Below are positions 36,151 to 44,954 of a stretch of 64,000 nt of DNA, one piece after another (the first letter of the stretch is position 1; every line of letters starts with the position of its first letter). A program made the position numbers and the translations under genes. The stretch is from Ferruginibacter sp. HRS2-29 (GTDB taxonomy: Bacteria; Bacteroidota; Bacteroidia; Chitinophagales; Chitinophagaceae), in contig NZ_RJUB01000141.1 of assembly GCF_024343615.1 (NCBI RefSeq), positions 62,001 through 126,000 on the forward strand, written 5' to 3'. The notes beneath the pieces are model-generated. The model ran no database searches and was not told where the DNA came from. It saw only the letters and a program-made list of their open reading frames with translations.

Positions 36151-38916
36151 ATGGACAAATCATTGATTTACGTCATCCCGGCAATGGGCATCGTTGGCTT
36201 GTTGTACACATTTATTAAATATGCGTGGGTTTCGAAGCAGGATGCAGGAAATGCCCGCATGAAAGAGATCAGTACTTATATCGCAGAAGGTGCCATGGCA
36301 TTTTTGAAAGCGGAGTACAAGATCCTCGCTTATTTTGTGATCGTTGCGGCTCTTTTATTGGGCGTGATGGGTTACAGCAATGCAAACAGCCACTGGAGTA
36401 TCGCCCTGGCATTCATACTGGGTGCGGTTTTTAGCGCACTGGCAGGTTTCATTGGTATGAAGATCGCCACCAAAGCCAACGTGCGTACCGCACAAGCTGC
36501 ACGTACCAGCCTCAGCAAAGCATTATCAGTTTCATTTACCGGTGGCAGCGTAATGGGTATGGGTGTTGCAGGCCTGGCCGTTCTTGGCCTGGGTGGTTTA
36601 TTTATTATTCTTAAAATGGTATTCGCCGATGGCGCCGCAGTAAGCAGCGTTGAAATGGAGCGTACCATCGAAATATTGACTGGTTTCTCTTTGGGAGCAG
36701 AATCTATCGCATTATTTGCCCGTGTGGGTGGCGGTATCTACACCAAAGCAGCCGACGTAGGTGCTGACCTGGTGGGTAAAGTGGAAGCCGGTATTCCAGA
36801 AGATGATCCACGTAATCCTGCAACTATTGCGGATAATGTAGGTGATAACGTAGGTGACGTAGCTGGTATGGGTGCCGATCTGTTCGGTTCTTATGTGGCT
36901 ACCGTTCTTGCTACCATGGTACTTGGAAGGGAAACAGATGCTATGACAGATGCGTTCGGTGGTATGTCGCCGATCCTCTTGCCCATGCTGATCGCCTCTA
37001 TGGGTATCATTTTCTCCATCATCGGAACTTTCTTTGTTCGTATCAGCGAAACCGCTGGTTTGAGCACACATAAGGTGCAGACAGCCCTCAACATGGGTAA
37101 CTGGGGTTCTATGATCCTTACCGCTATCGGTTGTTATTTCCTCGTACAATACCTGATGCCAGAACATATGACCCTTCGCGGCCACGATTTCACCCGCAAT
37201 GGTGTATTCGGCGCTATCATGGTTGGATTGGTTGTAGGCGCATTGATGAGCATCATCACTGAATACTACACTGCCATGGGCAAACGCCCTGTAATGAGCA
37301 TCATCCGCCAATCTGCTACCGGTCACGCTACCAACATCATTGGTGGGCTGGCGGTAGGTATGGAAAGCACCTTGCTTCCTATCCTGGTATTGGCTGGTGG
37401 TATTTATGGCTCTTACTATTGTGCAGGCCTTTACGGTGTTGCTATCGCAGCCGCGGGTATGATGGCTACAACTGCCATGCAGTTGGCGATCGACGCATTC
37501 GGCCCTATAGCTGATAATGCCGGCGGTATCGCTGAAATGAGCGAATTGCCTGCTGATGTACGTGAAAAAACCGATATCCTGGATGCTGTAGGTAATACTA
37601 CCGCGGCGAGTGGTAAAGGTTTCGCGATCGCTTCTGCTGCTTTGACTGCATTGGCTTTGTTCGCGGCCTTCGTGGGTATCGCCAAAATTGATGGTATTGA
37701 TATTTACCACGCCGATGTATTGGCTGGTTTGTTTGTAGGTGGTATGATCCCGTTCATCTTCTCTTCCCTCGCTATCAAAGCGGTGGGTGAAGCTGCCATG
37801 GCGATGGTGGAAGAAGTTCGCCGCCAGTTCCGCACGATTCCCGGTATCATGGAAGGTACAGGCAAGCCTGAATACGATAAATGCGTAGCTATCTCTACCG
37901 AAGCATCGTTGAAGAAAATGATGTTGCCGGGCGCTATCGCGATCCTTGCTCCTATCATCATCGGATTCATCTTCGGCCCCGAAGTGCTGGGTGGTTTCCT
38001 TGCAGGCGCTACCGTATCTGGTGTGTTGATGGGTATCTTCCAGAACAACGCCGGTGGTGCATGGGATAATGCTAAAAAATCTTTTGAAAAAGGAGTTGAG
38101 ATAAATGGTGAAACGCATTACAAGAAATCAGAACCGCACAAAGCATCTGTAACCGGTGATACCGTAGGTGATCCGTTCAAAGATACTTCAGGTCCTTCTA
38201 TGAACATCCTCATCAAATTGATGAGTATCGTTTCCCTCGTGATCGCTCCTACCCTGGCTAAATTGCACCACGATAAGATCGAAGCAAACAGGAAAGCGCA
38301 GATCGAAACCCTGCAGAAAATGGCTGCAGGCGGCGAAGGCCATGTGATCATCGGCAACAATAAAGATATCGTTGCCAACGGCGAAACCACCACCACTACC
38401 CAGACTGTAGCAGGTAGCGTAAACGCTGACGGGGATTATGTTTACAACACAGGAAATGTTGTAGTTGTTGATCTTCCAAACGACGCGAAGATATCTCTTG
38501 GTTCAAACAGTGCTTTGTACAAACTCAACGAAAAAATAAAAGTAGAAGATCCTTCTATTTTTGAAAAGAATACCTGGTTCACACTCGAAGACCTTTACTT
38601 CGAAAGCGGTAGCAGCAAGCTGAAAGCTTCTTCTGAGCAGACTGTAAAGAACCTCTACGAAATGCTGAATGCTTACAACACTTTGAACGTAAAGCTGGGT
38701 GGTTATACGGATAACACCGGCGATAGCGCACAGAATGTAAAACTCAGTTACGAAAGGGCTGAAGCGGCAAAAGCGGCGTTGGTTAAACTCGGACTTTCAG
38801 CAGACCGTATCGCTACAGAAGGCTACGGCCCGCAATTCCCGATATGTGCAGCAAACGACACCAAAGAATGTAAAGCGCAGAACAGAAGGATTGATGTAAG
38901 AGTGGTGAAAAAATAA
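36151..38916 (+). CDS. hppA: Membrane-bound pyrophosphatase fused to an OmpA domain (921 aa)
   Basis: Residues about 1-720 are an ion-pumping pyrophosphatase of the inner membrane, which couples PPi hydrolysis to H+ or Na+ export. The family motifs are intact: [20 protein letters not shown], then [15 protein letters not shown] (about 205-235), the EYYT loop, and [12 protein letters not shown] near 640. The residue after GNTT is Ala ([10 protein letters not shown]), which in this family marks the potassium-dependent class. After the last membrane segment comes a linker of about 80 residues. Residues about 805-921 are an OmpA-like peptidoglycan-binding domain ([39 protein letters not shown]). 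The enzyme's C-terminus faces the periplasm, so this domain could bind peptidoglycan. Ordinary pumps end near residue 700-750. Confidence 0.95.
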   Translation: MDKSLIYVIPAMGIVGLLYTFIKYAWVSKQDAGNARMKEISTYIAEGAMAFLKAEYKILAYFVIVAALLLGVMGYSNANSHWSIALAFILGAVFSALAGFIGMKIATKANVRTAQAARTSLSKALSVSFTGGSVMGMGVAGLAVLGLGGLFIILKMVFADGAAVSSVEMERTIEILTGFSLGAESIALFARVGGGIYTKAADVGADLVGKVEAGIPEDDPRNPATIADNVGDNVGDVAGMGADLFGSYVATVLATMVLGRETDAMTDAFGGMSPILLPMLIASMGIIFSIIGTFFVRISETAGLSTHKVQTALNMGNWGSMILTAIGCYFLVQYLMPEHMTLRGHDFTRNGVFGAIMVGLVVGALMSIITEYYTAMGKRPVMSIIRQSATGHATNIIGGLAVGMESTLLPILVLAGGIYGSYYCAGLYGVAIAAAGMMATTAMQLAIDAFGPIADNAGGIAEMSELPADVREKTDILDAVGNTTAASGKGFAIASAALTALALFAAFVGIAKIDGIDIYHADVLAGLFVGGMIPFIFSSLAIKAVGEAAMAMVEEVRRQFRTIPGIMEGTGKPEYDKCVAISTEASLKKMMLPGAIAILAPIIIGFIFGPEVLGGFLAGATVSGVLMGIFQNNAGGAWDNAKKSFEKGVEINGETHYKKSEPHKASVTGDTVGDPFKDTSGPSMNILIKLMSIVSLVIAPTLAKLHHDKIEANRKAQIETLQKMAAGGEGHVIIGNNKDIVANGETTTTTQTVAGSVNADGDYVYNTGNVVVVDLPNDAKISLGSNSALYKLNEKIKVEDPSIFEKNTWFTLEDLYFESGSSKLKASSEQTVKNLYEMLNAYNTLNVKLGGYTDNTGDSAQNVKLSYERAEAAKAALVKLGLSADRIATEGYGPQFPICAANDTKECKAQNRRIDVRVVKK

Positions 38917-38998
38917 GGAATAAAAAATAAGGAATAAAAAAGTGGGCTTCATAAGAATGGAGCCCACTTTTTTATTCCTCATTTTTTATTCCTTATTT
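38911..38998. terminator. Strong bidirectional hairpin terminator
   Basis: The arms 38911-38948 and 38961-38998 are 38 nt each, match at 37 of 38 positions, and have a 12-nt loop. The inner part (AAAAAAGTGGGCT / AGCCCACTTTTTT) is a canonical terminator stem flanked by A and T runs on both sides, so it works in both directions. The hppA stop codon at 38914-38916 lies inside the left arm. The flanking genes converge. Confidence 0.92.
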
Positions 38999-39030
38999 CC
39001 CCTTTATTACCCGTCATACGCTATTAAAAG

Positions 39031-39738
39031 TCAAAACACAATTTTCTTATCCAGCCGCTCCTTCTTCCTCCCGAATTTATATTGATGCGTCCAGTACGAA
39101 GCCTTCATGGAGAGTATCCCGATCCCGGCTCCCACCAGCACATCGCTGATAAAATGCCGGTTATTCGCCATGCGCAAAAAGCCAACAGATGAAGCTACAC
39201 CGTATGCAGCATAAGGCATCCATGGATACCGGTCTTTATATTCCTGGCTGAGAAATGTTGCGGCAGCAAATGCCTGTGCCGTATGACCCGATGGAAATGA
39301 ATTATACGTAGAGCCATCAGGGCGCAACGTATGCGTCAGCGATTTCACCAGGAATACTGTGCCCAGCATACCTAATTCGCCCTTCAGCAGGATCATCGAA
39401 CGATTGGCGATATCGGTCTTGCTTTTTACCCCGGCAGCATCCAATGCATACGCGGCAACGATAGGCGAAAACTGCAGGTAGTTGTCAATGGTAGTATGAA
39501 ATTTCGGAACCAATGCATTTCGCTGTTCTTCGACTTCATTTTTAATGGCTTCCTCCCCTTTCCCATTACTGGCGATACCCGCAATGATAAGCATGGCCGG
39601 CGCTTTCAATTGTTTTGTTGAAAATGAATAACGCTGAGGTCCTATCTTTTTGAGGCTGTCCAGTTGTTGGGCATGAACCTGTAAAAGATTCGCTGAAAAT
39701 AAAATGGCTAATCCTGTCCTGATGGCTGATTTATACAT
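39031..39738 (-). CDS. PAP2-family phosphatase (235 aa)
   Basis: PAP2 enzymes remove phosphate from lipid phosphates such as undecaprenyl pyrophosphate or phosphatidic acid at the periplasmic face. The three signature motifs are visible: KSLTHTLRP (about residue 130), the catalytic-His motif PSGHT (about 147), and the third motif with the second His, FLRMANNRHFISDV. A signal peptide-like segment opens the protein (AILFSANLLQVHAQ). The start is set at 39738 (MYKSAIRTG), 4 nt after the stop of the sulfatase-like gene; a start at 39756 would overlap that gene by 14 nt and is possible. The two genes are probably one operon. Confidence 0.88.
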   Translation of the reverse strand: MYKSAIRTGLAILFSANLLQVHAQQLDSLKKIGPQRYSFSTKQLKAPAMLIIAGIASNGKGEEAIKNEVEEQRNALVPKFHTTIDNYLQFSPIVAAYALDAAGVKSKTDIANRSMILLKGELGMLGTVFLVKSLTHTLRPDGSTYNSFPSGHTAQAFAAATFLSQEYKDRYPWMPYAAYGVASSVGFLRMANNRHFISDVLVGAGIGILSMKASYWTHQYKFGRKKERLDKKIVF

Positions 39739-39742
39739 GTAT

Positions 39743-41869
39743 TTATTTTTTTCCAAGAAGTGGCGACAATTGTGGGATCGCTTTGTATTGCCGGTGTTTT
39801 ATCAGCCATGCCGCCACCTGGTAGTTGGCGATAGCCTGCTGTATGATACTGTCCGGTACCGGGTTTTCAAGATTGTGACCATTGATCATATCCGGCACGT
39901 ATGTCTTTATTTGCTTTACCGGAGATTGTACTACCAGCTTGCCTTCAGCCAAATACCCCAATCCCTGGTAGGTGCTGATAAAAGCCCGTTGTTTCTCAAC
40001 GGATGTATTTAAGACATCTATCCCGAAAAATTTACTGGTATAATCACAATGCAGCAAACCGAGCACCGTTGGGGCTATATCGATCTGGGCCGTCAATGCA
40101 TCTACTTTTTGAGGTTGAATGAATGCCGGCGAATAAATGATCATGGGGATATGATAACCCGTTACAGGCAATGCGTTACTACCGGCGCTGGAAGCGCAAT
40201 GATCGGCCACTATGACAAAGATCGTTTTGGAAAACCATGGCTTCGCAGACGCTCTTTTTATAAAATCACCAATAGCATAATCAGTATATTTTACAGCTCC
40301 ACTTCGGCTTTTGGAGGAAGGCGGAATATCGATCCTGTTTTCGGGATATGTGTAAGGCCGGTGATTAGAGACCGTCATCACCTGCGAAAAGAACGGTTTG
40401 CCCATCGCGGCATTTTTGTCCATCGTGCGCAAAGCCAGTGTAAACAGGTCTTCATCGGCTACACCCCAGATGTTGGAATAATGGATCTCCTTAGCTGAAA
40501 GCGCCGTCCGGTCGATCACATCATAACCATTGTTGGCAAAAAAATAATTCATGTTATCAAAATATCCGTAGCCTCCATAAATGAATTGCGTAGTATATCC
40601 TTTCGATCTCAACACAGACCCCATCGAAAACAATCCTTCATTAGCAGGTCGCTTTACGAGGCTTTGTCCGGGTGTAGGGGGTATAGAAAGCGCCAATGCT
40701 TCAAGCCCACGTACCGTACGGGTTCCGGAGGCATACAGGTTGGTAAATAACATCCCTTTATCCGCCAGCGAATCGAGATATGGGGTGATACCATCCTTAT
40801 TGCCAAAACTTTTCATGAAAGAAGCACTGAGGCTCTCCACGCTGATGAGCACCACATTCATCCTGGTTTCGGGCGCTTCATAACTGATCTGTCTTTCTAT
40901 GCTGAATGGCTGATTGGAAGTGAATCTTATTCCATTGCCACCAAGTTGCTCACGCACCATTCCGAAAGCAGCACGGTCATCGATCGTTTTATAATACCTG
41001 TAATAATCGAGTTCGTTATTTTTAAACGCCAGCACAAAATCATATACACCGTTTCCGGCCAGCTCATTAGCATAATTATTTTTACTGAAATATTGCCATT
41101 GAGGATTGATAAAATATACTGACAGCACAGGCAAGAGAAAAAGTATACAACCGGTCAATAATCTTTTACCAAAATACAAAGGGCTGGTAACTGAAGACTG
41201 TATTGGCTTTCGCACGAACCAAAATAAAACGCCACTTAATAAAAACACTATACCAATGAGCCAGTAAACCGGGTAAGATTCTTTGATATTTCCCAGTACT
41301 TCATTGGTGTATACAAGATAATCTACCGCGATGAAATTGTACCGCGATGAAAATTCGTTCCAGAAAAACCATTCGCTCACCGCATTGAACAACAATAAAA
41401 ATATTACCAGGAAGAAGAATATTTTCAACACATTTGCACGCCATTTAAAACGAAAAGCCTCCGAACGGGTGAGCAGAAAAAGGTAGATAATAAATCTTAA
41501 CAGCACATAATAAACAAGGCCTTTGTGCAGGTCTTTATTGAAATCTTTAGGGATGATATTGGTAAATAACAAAATACCCAGGAATGCCATGAAGAAGGCT
41601 ATCGCGAACCATTTGCCCCGCTTTGTATAAATAAAATTACTGGTAAATGTGAGTTGCAATACAAATGGCAAAATGATGAAACTACCGGCCACAATATCAT
41701 ATAACAACCCGAGTGGGAAACTACAGATCAATGAAGCAGCGGCCGCATCAATATCTTTCCGGAAAGAAAATAACAGGATAATCCTGGTGATAAACGAAAT
41801 GCTGACGGCAAAAATAGCCAGCCACGCGACCGGGCTAAAACGATGTTTTTGAAGAATTGATTGGTCCAT
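39743..41869 (-). CDS. LTA-synthase-like sulfatase-family membrane protein (708 aa)
   Basis: About five N-terminal membrane segments are followed by an extracytoplasmic alkaline-phosphatase-fold domain. Motifs of the LtaS/phosphoglycerol- and phosphoethanolamine-transferase group are visible: VLISVESLSASFM (metal Glu), the nucleophile Thr in SGTRTVRGLEA, and the metal motif VIVADHCASS. In known members the enzyme transfers a phospholipid head group onto a glycan or lipid outside the membrane and leaves diacylglycerol. Bacteroidota make no lipoteichoic acid, so a head-group transfer to LPS or another glycan is more likely; that is inference. The PAP2 gene directly downstream fits a shared lipid-modifying role. 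Confidence 0.9.
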   Translation of the reverse strand: MDQSILQKHRFSPVAWLAIFAVSISFITRIILLFSFRKDIDAAAASLICSFPLGLLYDIVAGSFIILPFVLQLTFTSNFIYTKRGKWFAIAFFMAFLGILLFTNIIPKDFNKDLHKGLVYYVLLRFIIYLFLLTRSEAFRFKWRANVLKIFFFLVIFLLLFNAVSEWFFWNEFSSRYNFIAVDYLVYTNEVLGNIKESYPVYWLIGIVFLLSGVLFWFVRKPIQSSVTSPLYFGKRLLTGCILFLLPVLSVYFINPQWQYFSKNNYANELAGNGVYDFVLAFKNNELDYYRYYKTIDDRAAFGMVREQLGGNGIRFTSNQPFSIERQISYEAPETRMNVVLISVESLSASFMKSFGNKDGITPYLDSLADKGMLFTNLYASGTRTVRGLEALALSIPPTPGQSLVKRPANEGLFSMGSVLRSKGYTTQFIYGGYGYFDNMNYFFANNGYDVIDRTALSAKEIHYSNIWGVADEDLFTLALRTMDKNAAMGKPFFSQVMTVSNHRPYTYPENRIDIPPSSKSRSGAVKYTDYAIGDFIKRASAKPWFSKTIFVIVADHCASSAGSNALPVTGYHIPMIIYSPAFIQPQKVDALTAQIDIAPTVLGLLHCDYTSKFFGIDVLNTSVEKQRAFISTYQGLGYLAEGKLVVQSPVKQIKTYVPDMINGHNLENPVPDSIIQQAIANYQVAAWLIKHRQYKAIPQLSPLLGKK

Positions 41870-41920
41870 TTACAATATATATAATGTAAAGGTTTCAATC
41901 GATTCTGTAGAAATTCTGAA

Positions 41921-43201
41921 TTAAAACACTACTGTAAACTGGTGATGCCCGTTTTCAAACTCGTAAGTCACTTCCCAGGAATACCGGCGGCAGATCTGCT
42001 GTACAATCGACAATCCTAATCCTGTACCCTGTACCCCGGAAGACAGGCTGCTGAATCGTTTGAACATCTTCTCCTTTTCCAGCGGGGTTGTACCGGAATT
42101 GATAACCATTAAGGACTGGCTGGAAAGTTTAATAAAAATCTGACCGTCGCTTGCCGTGTGCCTGATTGAATTTGTGAGCAGGTTGCTGATCATACTTTCC
42201 ACCAGTATCCTGTTGGCATTCACTTCCACTACTTCCTCAGGATCCCTTTCCAGGATGATTTTTTTGGTAAAAAGATGGTCAGATAACATGCCAGCCTGCT
42301 CTTCAATCAATGCATTGAGGTCTATCGTTTCTGTTGAGGCAAATTGGTTGTTGCCGATCTTTGCCAGCAACAAAAGGTTCCTGTTGATCCGCGAAATTCT
42401 TCCGAGCGCTTTTTCCGTATCCTCGATGAGCCTCGATTGCTCCGAAGATAATTCGCTCTGCATCAGCAGGTCGAGTTTACTTTGAATGATGGCCAATGGG
42501 GTTTGCAGTTCATGTGAAGCATTTTCTGTAAATTCTTTTTGTTCACGGAATACAGCGATGTCCTTGCTGATCAGCTTTTCCAGGCTCGCATTGAGTTCCG
42601 CGAATTCGATGATATTGGTTTGGCTAAATTGAACTTCTTCCTGTTTGTTCAGCTCAAATGCTTTCACCGTATCCAATGTATTATAAAAAGGTTTCCACAA
42701 ACCCGCAGATATTCTTCTATTCAGAAAAACAAATCCTGTAAACAGCAGAATAAAAAACAGGATGGTAATGATGGTGATAGCGATGATCGTTTCATGAGTT
42801 TCCTCCACGTTCGATTCTACAGTGACCTGCAGGTTTTTATCACGAATGGAAACATAGGAAACGAGGCCCCGAAACCTATCCTTCTCCTCCTCCTCATCAA
42901 TGTATTTATTTTTACGCAGCGATGTGTAAATGCTATCCGGCTTCACTGTAGGTACAAACTTCAGATCGGAAACAGGCTGCAATTTATTCCAGAAGGCGAT
43001 GTTCTGTTCGAGCAGGCTATCCGTTGGCGACTGGCTCAGCAGGCTTTCTTTCAACTGCCCACTCACCGTTCTGTTATGCTCGTCAAGCTCGCTTAGCCAG
43101 ATATATTCCGCGATGAAATAATACACAGGTATGCTGCAAGCCAGTATGACAAGGGCATACAGCGTAAACACTTTTAATGGCCTGTTGAGTAGTTTTATCA
43201 T
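41921..43201 (-). CDS. Sensor histidine kinase
   Basis: This inner-membrane sensor of a two-component system has one membrane segment near residues 8-30, an extracytoplasmic region of about 110 residues, and a second segment (TIITILFFILLFTGFVFLN). The HisKA H-box ENASHELQTPLAII has the phospho-acceptor His at about 229. The HATPase domain shows the N box (ISNLLTNSIRHT) and G boxes (GTGLGLSIVQQICRR). The start at 43201 (MIKLLNRP) overlaps the regulator stop by four bases, the classical ATGA coupling. The sensed signal cannot be read from the sequence. Confidence 0.95.
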   Translation of the reverse strand: MIKLLNRPLKVFTLYALVILACSIPVYYFIAEYIWLSELDEHNRTVSGQLKESLLSQSPTDSLLEQNIAFWNKLQPVSDLKFVPTVKPDSIYTSLRKNKYIDEEEEKDRFRGLVSYVSIRDKNLQVTVESNVEETHETIIAITIITILFFILLFTGFVFLNRRISAGLWKPFYNTLDTVKAFELNKQEEVQFSQTNIIEFAELNASLEKLISKDIAVFREQKEFTENASHELQTPLAIIQSKLDLLMQSELSSEQSRLIEDTEKALGRISRINRNLLLLAKIGNNQFASTETIDLNALIEEQAGMLSDHLFTKKIILERDPEEVVEVNANRILVESMISNLLTNSIRHTASDGQIFIKLSSQSLMVINSGTTPLEKEKMFKRFSSLSSGVQGTGLGLSIVQQICRRYSWEVTYEFENGHHQFTVVF

Positions 43202-43872
43202 GATTGCCATTTATAACCGGTACCATAAATTGTTTTGAGATAATTATCAGCACCTGCTTCTGTCAATTTCTTTTTAAGATTTTTGATATGTGCATACAAA
43301 AAATCGTAATTGTCCAATATGCCCGCAACATCTCCTGATAAATGTTCCGCAAGTGCTGTCTTTGACACTACCCTGTTTTTGTTGCTGATAAAATACAGGA
43401 GCAGTTCGTATTCTTTTTTTGTAAGGACAACTTTCGCATCATTTACCGTTACGGTTTTAGCCAGCAGATCGATCGTCAATTCATTCTGCCGGAAAAGGTT
43501 ATTGTTACCAAAACTCTTACGCCTTATCAATGAATGTATCCGTGCCGCCAGTTCGGGGAGATGAAAAGGTTTCGAGAGATAATCATCGGCCCCGATCTGT
43601 AATCCTCTGATCTTATCCTCCAGGGCGCCTTTGGCCGAAATGATGATCACCCCATCTTCCTTATTATCGGCTTTCAGGGCTTCCAGTATTTTCATACCAT
43701 CCCCACCGGGAAGCATGAGATCGAGCAATATACAATCGTAATGAAAGGTTTCCGCTTTGTACATCGCATCATCAAATGTTTCCGCGAATTCGCAGAAATA
43801 TTGCTCCGCCGATAAATATGTCGCCATACTTTCAGCCAGCGCTTTTTCATCTTCAATGATGAGGATCTTCAT
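43198..43872 (-). CDS. OmpR-family response regulator
   Basis: This DNA-binding partner of the kinase behind it starts at MKILIIEDEKALAESM; a longer frame adds 17 residues encoded by the upstream repeat and is rejected. The receiver domain holds the acidic pocket (IIEDE), the phospho-acceptor Asp in LLDLMLPGGDG (about 51), and the conserved Lys in ADDYLSKPF. The C-terminal winged helix (about 130-224) carries VVLTKKEYELLLYFISN and the closing GTGYKW motif. Both genes form one unit on the minus strand. Target genes are unknown; the neighbouring sulfatase-like/PAP2 pair is a plausible candidate because it follows directly. Confidence 0.95.
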   Translation of the reverse strand: MKILIIEDEKALAESMATYLSAEQYFCEFAETFDDAMYKAETFHYDCILLDLMLPGGDGMKILEALKADNKEDGVIIISAKGALEDKIRGLQIGADDYLSKPFHLPELAARIHSLIRRKSFGNNNLFRQNELTIDLLAKTVTVNDAKVVLTKKEYELLLYFISNKNRVVSKTALAEHLSGDVAGILDNYDFLYAHIKNLKKKLTEAGADNYLKTIYGTGYKWQS

Positions 43873-43880
43873 GATGCTAA

Positions 43881-43970
43881 GGTAATGGTATAATGGATAA
43901 TAGAATAATGGATAATGGTTCAAAGCATATGAACCCCATTATCCATTATAACATTATCCATTCTAATTAT
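43881..43970. repeat. Word hairpin between divergent genes (GGATAATGG type)
   Basis: The left arm 43881-43922 and right arm 43930-43970 pair along repeated GGATAATGG/CCATTATCC words, with the closing GGTTCA/TGAACC pair at the loop. It belongs to the same word family as 35851-35996. It lies between the divergent response-regulator and pdxJ genes, where no transcript ends, and its right end touches the putative pdxJ -7 element. Confidence 0.88.
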
Positions 43971-43975
43971 CTTTG
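43968..43975 (+). promoter_or_regulatory. Putative -7 element of pdxJ
   Basis: TATCTTTG exactly matches TAnnTTTG and lies 15 nt before the pdxJ ATG, implying a leader of only about 10 nt. The -33 region would fall inside the hairpin repeat. Confidence 0.5.
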
Positions 43976-43990
43976 CATAAATAAACTCCC

Positions 43991-44713
43991 ATGACCAAAC
44001 TCTCCGTCAACGTCAACAAACTCGCCACTTTGCGCAACTCCCGTGGGCATAACAATCCTGACCTGGTAAAATCCGCGTTGGACATTGAGCGTTTTGGAGC
44101 CGACGGCATCACTGTACATCCGCGGCCTGATGAGCGACACATCCGTTACCAGGATGTGTTCGATCTGAAAAAAGTGATCGCTACCGAATTCAATATCGAG
44201 GGCAATTGCACAGAAGATAAATTTGTACAACTGGTGCTGGACAATCAGCCGGCACAGGTTACGCTGGTGCCTGATGCCCTGGGACAGATCACCAGCAATC
44301 ATGGCTGGGACACGGTCACACATAAAGATTACCTTACCAAAATGATCCAACGGTTCAGATCTGCCGGCATCAGGGTTTCAATTTTTGTGGATCCTGATAT
44401 AAAAATGATAGAAGGCGCCGCGGCTGCAGGTACCGACAGGATCGAGTTATACACGGAAGGTTACGCTACCAAATATACCAAAGGAAATCATGAAGAAGCG
44501 ATCGCTTCGTATGTAAAAGCCGCCGAAAGGGCCAACCAGCTTGGGTTAGGTATCAATGCAGGACATGACTTAGACCTGAACAACCTGGCTTATTTCCATA
44601 AGAATATTCCCGGCCTGCTGGAAGTATCGATCGGGCATGCGTTGATCTGCGATGCCATATACCTGGGATTGGAGAATACGGTGCAGTTGTATAAACGATG
44701 CTTAGTCAATTAA
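43991..44713 (+). CDS. pdxJ: Pyridoxine 5'-phosphate synthase
   Basis: PdxJ condenses 3-amino-2-oxopropyl phosphate with 1-deoxyxylulose 5-phosphate, the last step of the DXP-dependent vitamin B6 route, in the cytoplasm. The TIM-barrel protein shows its family motifs: [15 protein letters not shown] at the start, [16 protein letters not shown] with substrate-binding residues, [44 protein letters not shown] and the closing [14 protein letters not shown]. The length of 240 residues is standard. It is monocistronic and convergent with the TlpA-like gene across a very long hairpin. Confidence 0.97.
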   Translation: MTKLSVNVNKLATLRNSRGHNNPDLVKSALDIERFGADGITVHPRPDERHIRYQDVFDLKKVIATEFNIEGNCTEDKFVQLVLDNQPAQVTLVPDALGQITSNHGWDTVTHKDYLTKMIQRFRSAGIRVSIFVDPDIKMIEGAAAAGTDRIELYTEGYATKYTKGNHEEAIASYVKAAERANQLGLGINAGHDLDLNNLAYFHKNIPGLLEVSIGHALICDAIYLGLENTVQLYKRCLVN

Positions 44714-44769
44714 GAATTAAAAATTACGAATTACGAATTATAAACGAAGAACTGAGCGAAAGAGAATCG

Positions 44770-44942
44770 CAGATTTCAAAGGGATGAAGGGGATTACACA
44801 GATTATTTTCTGCTTCGCAGAAAACGGAAATGCAGTTTATAAGAAATTGAAAGATCAATAGAAGTTCAACTTCTTATAAACTGCATTTCAATTTTGCGCC
44901 AGCAAAATAATCTGTGTAATCCCCTTCATCCCTTTGAAATCT
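44770..44942. terminator. Exceptionally long hairpin between convergent pdxJ and tlpA-like genes
   Basis: The outer arms 44770-44809 and 44903-44942 are 40 nt and perfectly complementary. Inner arms 44828-44845 and 44871-44888 add 18 perfect pairs, and a small stem around CTGCTTCGCAG lies between. The whole folds as one rod of about 170 nt. There are no tandem words in this one, unlike the others. A TACGAATTA word repeat precedes it at 44722-44741. It probably ends transcription from both sides. Confidence 0.9.
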
Positions 44943-44954
44943 GTGATCCCTGCT

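Noticed and set aside
36712..38118. A 468-codon open frame on the minus strand opposite the pyrophosphatase gene
   Set aside because: It lies wholly inside hppA, is rich in His, Thr and Arg as expected of a shadow frame, and has no motif; the pyrophosphatase motifs on the plus strand are unambiguous.
41921..43872. Naming the two-component pair phoPQ or similar
   Set aside because: The receiver and kinase domains are generic and the sensor region shows no feature that fixes the signal.
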